NCBI RefSeq assembly: GCF_001936625.1 | Contig: NZ_MSDU01000008.1 | Span: 305,099 to 369,098 of the forward strand | Source: Domibacillus antri | GTDB taxonomy: Bacteria > Bacillota > Bacilli > Bacillales > Domibacillaceae | DNA length: 64,000 nt | Direction: 5' to 3' | Part shown: in pieces, positions 60,041 to 64,000 of the stretch | Numbering within the stretch: position 1 is the first letter of the stretch | Layout: the number at the start of each line of letters is the position of its first letter | Notes under the pieces: model-generated | The model's input: the letters and a program-made list of their open reading frames with translations, nothing else | What the model was told of the DNA's origin: nothing | Databases searched by the model: none | Made by a program: the position numbers and the translations under genes

Positions 60041-61306
60041 TTATGCAGACGTTTTATCAGCTGAACCGACTTCCTTGCCATGTTCATCAAGCAGCCTTGG
60101 CGGCGCCTGATTTGTTACGGTTTCACTCGTAATGACACAAGTTTGAATATCATCACGTGACGGCAATTCATACATCACTTCAAGCATAATGCTTTCAATG
60201 ATCGAACGCAGTCCGCGCGCACCTGTTTTACGTTCAATCGCTTTTTTGGCAATTTCGCTTAGAGCCGCATCCTCAAATTCAAGATCAACATCATCCAGCT
60301 CAAGCATTTTTTGGTATTGCTTCACAAGGGCATTTTTCGGCTTCGTCAATATTTCAACAAGCGCTTCTTCATCAAGCTGCTCAAGGCTTGCAATAACAGG
60401 CAGACGGCCGATAAATTCCGGAATTAATCCGAAGCGAAGCAAATCTTCCGGAACGAGCTGAGAAAGAAGGGATTTATCTTCCACTTCTTCTTTTTTCGTT
60501 TCTGAACCGAAACCGATCACTTTTTGACCGAGGCGGCGTTTAATAATTTGCTCCACCCCATCAAACGCTCCGCCGCAAATAAAGAGGATGTTGGTTGTAT
60601 CAATTTGGATAAACTCCTGGTGAGGATGCTTCCGCCCACCTTGTGGCGGCACGCTCGCAACAGTACCCTCCAAAATTTTCAAAAGAGCCTGCTGCACTCC
60701 TTCACCGGAAACATCACGTGTAATGGACGGGTTTTCCGATTTACGGGCCACTTTATCGATTTCGTCGATGTAAATAATGCCTTTTTCCGCTTTTTCCACA
60801 TCGTAATCAGCAGCCTGAATGAGTTTTAATAATATATTTTCAACGTCCTCACCAACATACCCGGCTTCTGTCAATGACGTCGCATCCGCAATGGCAAACG
60901 GCACGTTCAAAATACGGGCAAGCGTTTGAGCAAGAAGCGTTTTACCGCTTCCTGTCGGCCCGATTAAGCAAATGTTTGATTTGGATAATTCCACATCATC
61001 CACTTTGCTGTTGGAATTGATGCGTTTATAGTGATTGTAAACGGCAACCGCGAGTGATTTTTTCGCCCGTTCCTGCCCGATGACATATTCACCTAAAATT
61101 TCGCGGATTTGTGCCGGCTTCGGTACATCTTTAAACTCAACTTCTTCTTCTGTACCCAGCTCTTCTTCCACGATTTCTGTGCACAGTTCAATACATTCGT
61201 CGCAAATATATACGCCCGGCCCTGCTACGAGTTTACGCACCTGGTCCTGCGACTTTCCGCAAAACGAGCATTTTAACTGTCCTTTTTCTTCATTGAATTT
61301 AAACAT
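60041..61306 (-). CDS. clpX: ATP-dependent Clp protease ATP-binding subunit ClpX
   Basis: AAA+ unfoldase that feeds ClpP. N-terminal zinc-binding domain CSFCGKSQ...CDECIELC, Walker [13 protein letters not shown], Walker [16 protein letters not shown], the ClpP-docking loop KVIGFGSE, and sensor 2 [10 protein letters not shown]. 421 aa from ATG 61306 ([12 protein letters not shown]); a GTG three codons upstream lies in the AGGGGTGA site. The predicted promoter near 61400 has an extended -10 (TGCTACAAT). Confidence 0.98.
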   Translation of the reverse strand: MFKFNEEKGQLKCSFCGKSQDQVRKLVAGPGVYICDECIELCTEIVEEELGTEEEVEFKDVPKPAQIREILGEYVIGQERAKKSLAVAVYNHYKRINSNSKVDDVELSKSNICLIGPTGSGKTLLAQTLARILNVPFAIADATSLTEAGYVGEDVENILLKLIQAADYDVEKAEKGIIYIDEIDKVARKSENPSITRDVSGEGVQQALLKILEGTVASVPPQGGRKHPHQEFIQIDTTNILFICGGAFDGVEQIIKRRLGQKVIGFGSETKKEEVEDKSLLSQLVPEDLLRFGLIPEFIGRLPVIASLEQLDEEALVEILTKPKNALVKQYQKMLELDDVDLEFEDAALSEIAKKAIERKTGARGLRSIIESIMLEVMYELPSRDDIQTCVITSETVTNQAPPRLLDEHGKEVGSADKTSA

Positions 61307-61454
61307 CTGGTTCACCCCTTATGCTATGTTGGTGCAGCCGGAAAAATTCAGTGGACCGACTTTTTTGACTACCCCTTAAGTAAGTTATGTATCGCATTGT
61401 AGCATATTTGCCGGAAAACAAAAACGAAAAAGCGTTTTTCGCATATTTTAGGGT

Positions 61455-61487
61455 AGAAAACAAGGCACGATCAAGTCGCGCCTTGTC
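61455..61487 (-). terminator. Terminator after tig
   Basis: ACAAGGCGCG pairs with CGTGCCTTGT (one G-U pair) on the minus strand, then TTTTC. Gives tig and clpX separate transcripts. Confidence 0.85.
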
Positions 61488-61501
61488 AGTTTGTTCTTTT
61501 A

Positions 61502-62788
61502 TTATGCACTAGTTTTACTGTTTTCGACAAGAAATTCGACTGCTTTGCGAATTTTCAAGTCCGCTTTCATACCGTCAAGGCTGCCAAGTGCTTTTTGAAT
61601 ATCTTCTTTTGAAAGACCGAATTGCTCAGCCATTTTGCTTACTTCCGCATCCACATCTTCGTCCGTTGGCTCAAGGTTTTCAGCTTCAGCGATCGCTTCA
61701 AGGGTCAAGCTTGTACGCACACGTGTTTCTGCATTTTCTTTCATTTGTCCGCGAAGGTCTTCTTCCGATTGACCTGAGAATTGGTAGTAAAGGTCAAGGT
61801 TCATTCCTTGCATCGAAAGGTTTTGAGTAAACTCTTGGAGCATGCGGTCAACTTCACTGTCGATCATGACATCAGGAACATCCGTTTCAGCGTTCGCTAC
61901 GGCCTGATCGACAAGATCGTCACGCAATTTTTGTTCAGAAGCGTTTTTCTTTTGCTCAGCAAGACGCTCTTTAATTTTCGCTTTCAATGCATCCAGCGTT
62001 TCCACTTCTTCGTCTGTTTCCTGTGCAAACTCATCGTTCAACTCAGGAAGTTCCTGCGCTTTAATTTCATGAAGTTTCACTTTGAATACAGCCGGTTGAC
62101 CTGCAAGCTCTTCCGCATGATATTCTTCAGGGAAAGTCACTTCAACGTCTTTTTCTTCGCCGGTTTTCATGCCAATAAGCTGCTCTTCAAAACCTGGAAT
62201 GAATGTGCCGGAACCGATGACGATTGAGTAGTTTTCAGCTTGTCCGCCTTCAAATGCTTCACCGTTAACGAAGCCTTCAAAATCGATGACAACAGTATCG
62301 TCATTCTCAACAGCGCCGTCTTCTTTCACAACAAGCTCAGCGTGGCGTTTTTGTAGATCTTTCAGTTCGTTTTCAACATCTTCATCTGTTACGTCTATGC
62401 TTTCTTTTTCTACTTCAAGACCTTTATATTCGCCAAGTTTTACTTCAGGCTTCACTGTAACAGTAGCTTTGAAGATGAATGGTTTGCCTTTTTCAAATTG
62501 CTCTACATCGATTTCCGGACGGTCAACCGGTTCGATACCGGTTTCATCAATGGCATTGCTGTACGCTTCCGGAAGAATCGCATCGATCGCATCTTGATAA
62601 AGAGCTTCAACGCCGAAACGCTGCTCGAACAATGGACGAGGCATTTTTCCTTTACGGAAGCCCGGTACATTAATGGTTTTAACGACTTTTTTGAAGGCAG
62701 TATCGAGTCCCTGTTTTACTGTTTCAGCGTCTACTTCAACAGTCAGTACGCCTTGGTTACCTTCTAATTTTTCCCACTTTGCAGACAT
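61502..62788 (-). CDS. tig: Trigger factor
   Basis: Ribosome-bound chaperone and prolyl isomerase. N-terminal ribosome-binding domain with [23 protein letters not shown]-type PPIase domain ([38 protein letters not shown]), and a helical C-terminal chaperone domain. 428 aa. Confidence 0.98.
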   Translation of the reverse strand: MSAKWEKLEGNQGVLTVEVDAETVKQGLDTAFKKVVKTINVPGFRKGKMPRPLFEQRFGVEALYQDAIDAILPEAYSNAIDETGIEPVDRPEIDVEQFEKGKPFIFKATVTVKPEVKLGEYKGLEVEKESIDVTDEDVENELKDLQKRHAELVVKEDGAVENDDTVVIDFEGFVNGEAFEGGQAENYSIVIGSGTFIPGFEEQLIGMKTGEEKDVEVTFPEEYHAEELAGQPAVFKVKLHEIKAQELPELNDEFAQETDEEVETLDALKAKIKERLAEQKKNASEQKLRDDLVDQAVANAETDVPDVMIDSEVDRMLQEFTQNLSMQGMNLDLYYQFSGQSEEDLRGQMKENAETRVRTSLTLEAIAEAENLEPTDEDVDAEVSKMAEQFGLSKEDIQKALGSLDGMKADLKIRKAVEFLVENSKTSA

Positions 62789-62880
62789 AAAAAATTCCCT
62801 CCAACAATCTATTAATAAATATGAACGTTCGTCCTATGTATATTCTTTCTGATACAAAAAGGACACAATACGACTTTTAC

Positions 62881-62908
62881 ATTATACCATACAGCCGTTT
62901 TCTTTCAA
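62881..62908 (-). promoter_or_regulatory. Sigma-A promoter of tig
   Basis: TTGAAA (62903-62908), 16-bp spacer, TATAAT (62881-62886) with a TGG extension. The -35 directly abuts the ysoA stop codon. Confidence 0.78.
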
Positions 62909-63871
62909 CTAAAAGGCTGAAATTTCATCGAGTTCCTTCATGAAAAGCAAAGCTTTTTCCACCTCTGGATTCATGTCGGAAAGAGCGTTCACAGACCGAT
63001 AAAGCGTTTCAATGCGGAAAACCGCAGCCTCCGCCCAGACAGCCGGCTCCTGCTCCGGGTCAAATGGATGCAGCAAAAACAGCTGCTGCTTGACAAGGTC
63101 CAGAACCTGCGCGAATAAGGCCGGGTTCTCCTGTCCAACCGTTTTTTCAAGGTGATCAGCAGCTTCCTTGAAAAAAGGACGGCTGAATGCTTCATCCATC
63201 ATAACCGGAATGACCTCTTTTTCAAAATGAAATTTTCGGACAGTCACTTTTTGAACGGTGCCTATCTCACGCAGCAGACCAAGTGCCATTGACTGTATAA
63301 ATGGATGTTCGGATCCATCGTCCAGCAGATGAATGAGTTCTGTTTCGTAAGGTGCTGCATCGTGGGCGGCAAGTTCAGCGAGCTTCATCATTTTATTTTG
63401 CATTGTATCATCTTTAGAAAATAGAGCGGCAGCGGGCTCTTGCTGCTTTGCGCTCATCCGGTCTGCAAGCGCTTTTAAATGGGCAAAGTGTTCGTACCGG
63501 TCCGGCGGGAGCCCTTCTTCAAGCAACGCCGATAAAGTATCTGCCACTTCTTTATAGCGTTTTTTTTGAATAAGCATCAGCACATGCATGTCGAGCACAT
63601 CAAAATAGTGACCTTCACCAGCATGGAGCATATCACGTGAAAGTTCAATCCCTTCGTCGTAACTGCCGCTTTCGTGATAAGCAATGAGCAGGGCCATTTT
63701 CAGTTCTTCTGTACGATCCGTCTCAAACCGCAGAGCTTCTGTATAGTGGAGGATCGCATCATCAAACCGTTTTTCTTCAAGTGCTCTTTGGCCTTTTTTA
63801 TCCAAATGATCCACCGTGCCCGGGAATTGAATCACATTGCCCTGTTTGATCCGCTTCTTCTTTTTCATCAT
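62909..63871 (-). CDS. ysoA: TPR-repeat protein, YsoA-like
   Basis: A 320-residue soluble protein with a basic N-terminus and a Pro-linked start (KQGNVIQFPGTVDHL). Tetratricopeptide repeats follow at about residues 25-130 (GQRALEEKRFDDAILHYTEALRF is one unit), then a helical C-terminal domain. Function is unknown, probably a protein-protein scaffold. Same place as B. subtilis ysoA, upstream of tig. Confidence 0.82.
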   Translation of the reverse strand: MMKKKKRIKQGNVIQFPGTVDHLDKKGQRALEEKRFDDAILHYTEALRFETDRTEELKMALLIAYHESGSYDEGIELSRDMLHAGEGHYFDVLDMHVLMLIQKKRYKEVADTLSALLEEGLPPDRYEHFAHLKALADRMSAKQQEPAAALFSKDDTMQNKMMKLAELAAHDAAPYETELIHLLDDGSEHPFIQSMALGLLREIGTVQKVTVRKFHFEKEVIPVMMDEAFSRPFFKEAADHLEKTVGQENPALFAQVLDLVKQQLFLLHPFDPEQEPAVWAEAAVFRIETLYRSVNALSDMNPEVEKALLFMKELDEISAF

Positions 63872-63931
63872 TTGTCACCCGCTCATCTTGTAATAATTGA
63901 AGTGTAGCATGGGATTTGTGGAAAGAACAGA

Positions 63932-63976
63932 AAAAAGGCAGCCCGCACCATTACGTGACAGACTGCCTTTTTGAAT
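63932..63976 (-). terminator. Terminator between the tRNA gene and ysoA
   Basis: On the minus strand AAAAAGGCAG pairs with CTGCCTTTTTT around a 20-base interior. Positioned to end the tRNA transcript. Confidence 0.75.
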
Positions 63977-63985
63977 TGTTATGTA

Positions 63986-64000
63986 TGGCGTCCCAGGAGG
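63986..64000 (-). tRNA. Partial tRNA, probably tRNA-Arg (3' end only)
   Basis: The last 15 bases, read on the minus strand, are CCTCCTGGGACGCCA. This equals the T-arm end, acceptor strand, discriminator and encoded CCA of the B. subtilis tRNA-Arg that begins GTCCCAG, and that gene lies beside ysoA there as I recall. The rest is outside the window, so the anticodon cannot be read. Confidence 0.6.

Noticed and set aside
61420..61445. CGAAAAAGCGTTTTTCG inverted repeat as a clpX operator
   Set aside because: It is mainly A and T runs with a 3-base centre and lies upstream of the promoter; chance or a weak terminator is as likely.

Overview
The window is a chromosomal core segment of an endospore-forming Bacillota of the family Bacillaceae. 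The evidence is the gene order, which runs almost exactly like the Bacillus subtilis rel-hisS to tig-tRNA region, and the many sporulation genes (spoVB, safA, spo0B, spoIVFA, spoIVFB, spoIIB, spoVID). The base composition looks moderate in GC by eye. I cannot fix the genus; a non-subtilis Bacillaceae such as Domibacillus or a relative is a guess. Nearly all genes lie on the minus strand, so the biological reading order is right to left.

Reading from the right: a partial tRNA (63986-64000) and a TPR protein; then tig, clpX, lon and ysxC (protein folding, proteolysis, ribosome assembly). An accessory gap (55980-56940) follows, holding a cluster of GTCCT-loop hairpins, a plus-strand membrane protein and a probable MITE. 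Next is the heme operon hemA-hemX-hemC-hemD-hemB-hemL (55940-49728), an inserted AbrB-family membrane protein, a short spoVID, and valS-folC under an apparently reduced T-box leader. Then come comC with a tiny coupled upstream ORF, spoIIB, maf-radC, the cell-shape and division genes mreBCD-minCD, the sigma-K checkpoint pair spoIVFA-spoIVFB, rplU-prp-rpmA, and spo0B-obg-pheB-pheA.

The plus-strand pair nifS-nadR (28562-30220) diverges from nadB-nadC-nadA-safA and shares a control region with it. A complete fructose cassette fruR-fruK-fruA (24071-20519) and a second HemD-like gene sit between safA and ruvA, where the B. subtilis arrangement as I recall it has other genes. To the left are ruvAB-DUF2905-queA-tgt-yajC, plus-strand spoVB, comN, secDF, a plus-strand C45-type acyltransferase/hydrolase, lapA, recJ-apt, rel-dtd and hisS-aspS behind a T-box.

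The genes themselves are ordinary. No CRISPR array, prophage, toxin-antitoxin locus, defence island or biosynthetic cluster was seen, and I found no clear undescribed multi-gene system. The most interesting material is in leaders and gaps: a hisS-aspS T-box with overlapping Asp and His specifier codons; a valS T-box with no visible specifier stem; a 30-codon ORF with a strong ribosome binding site that overlaps the start of comC; a 35-codon Cys-rich ORF before spoVID; a long hairpin between mreB and mreC; a 15-bp palindrome centred near -41 of hemA; helically phased repeats behind the fru promoter; and two repeat elements beside hemA. SpoVID, SafA and SpoIVFA are all shorter than their B. subtilis counterparts.
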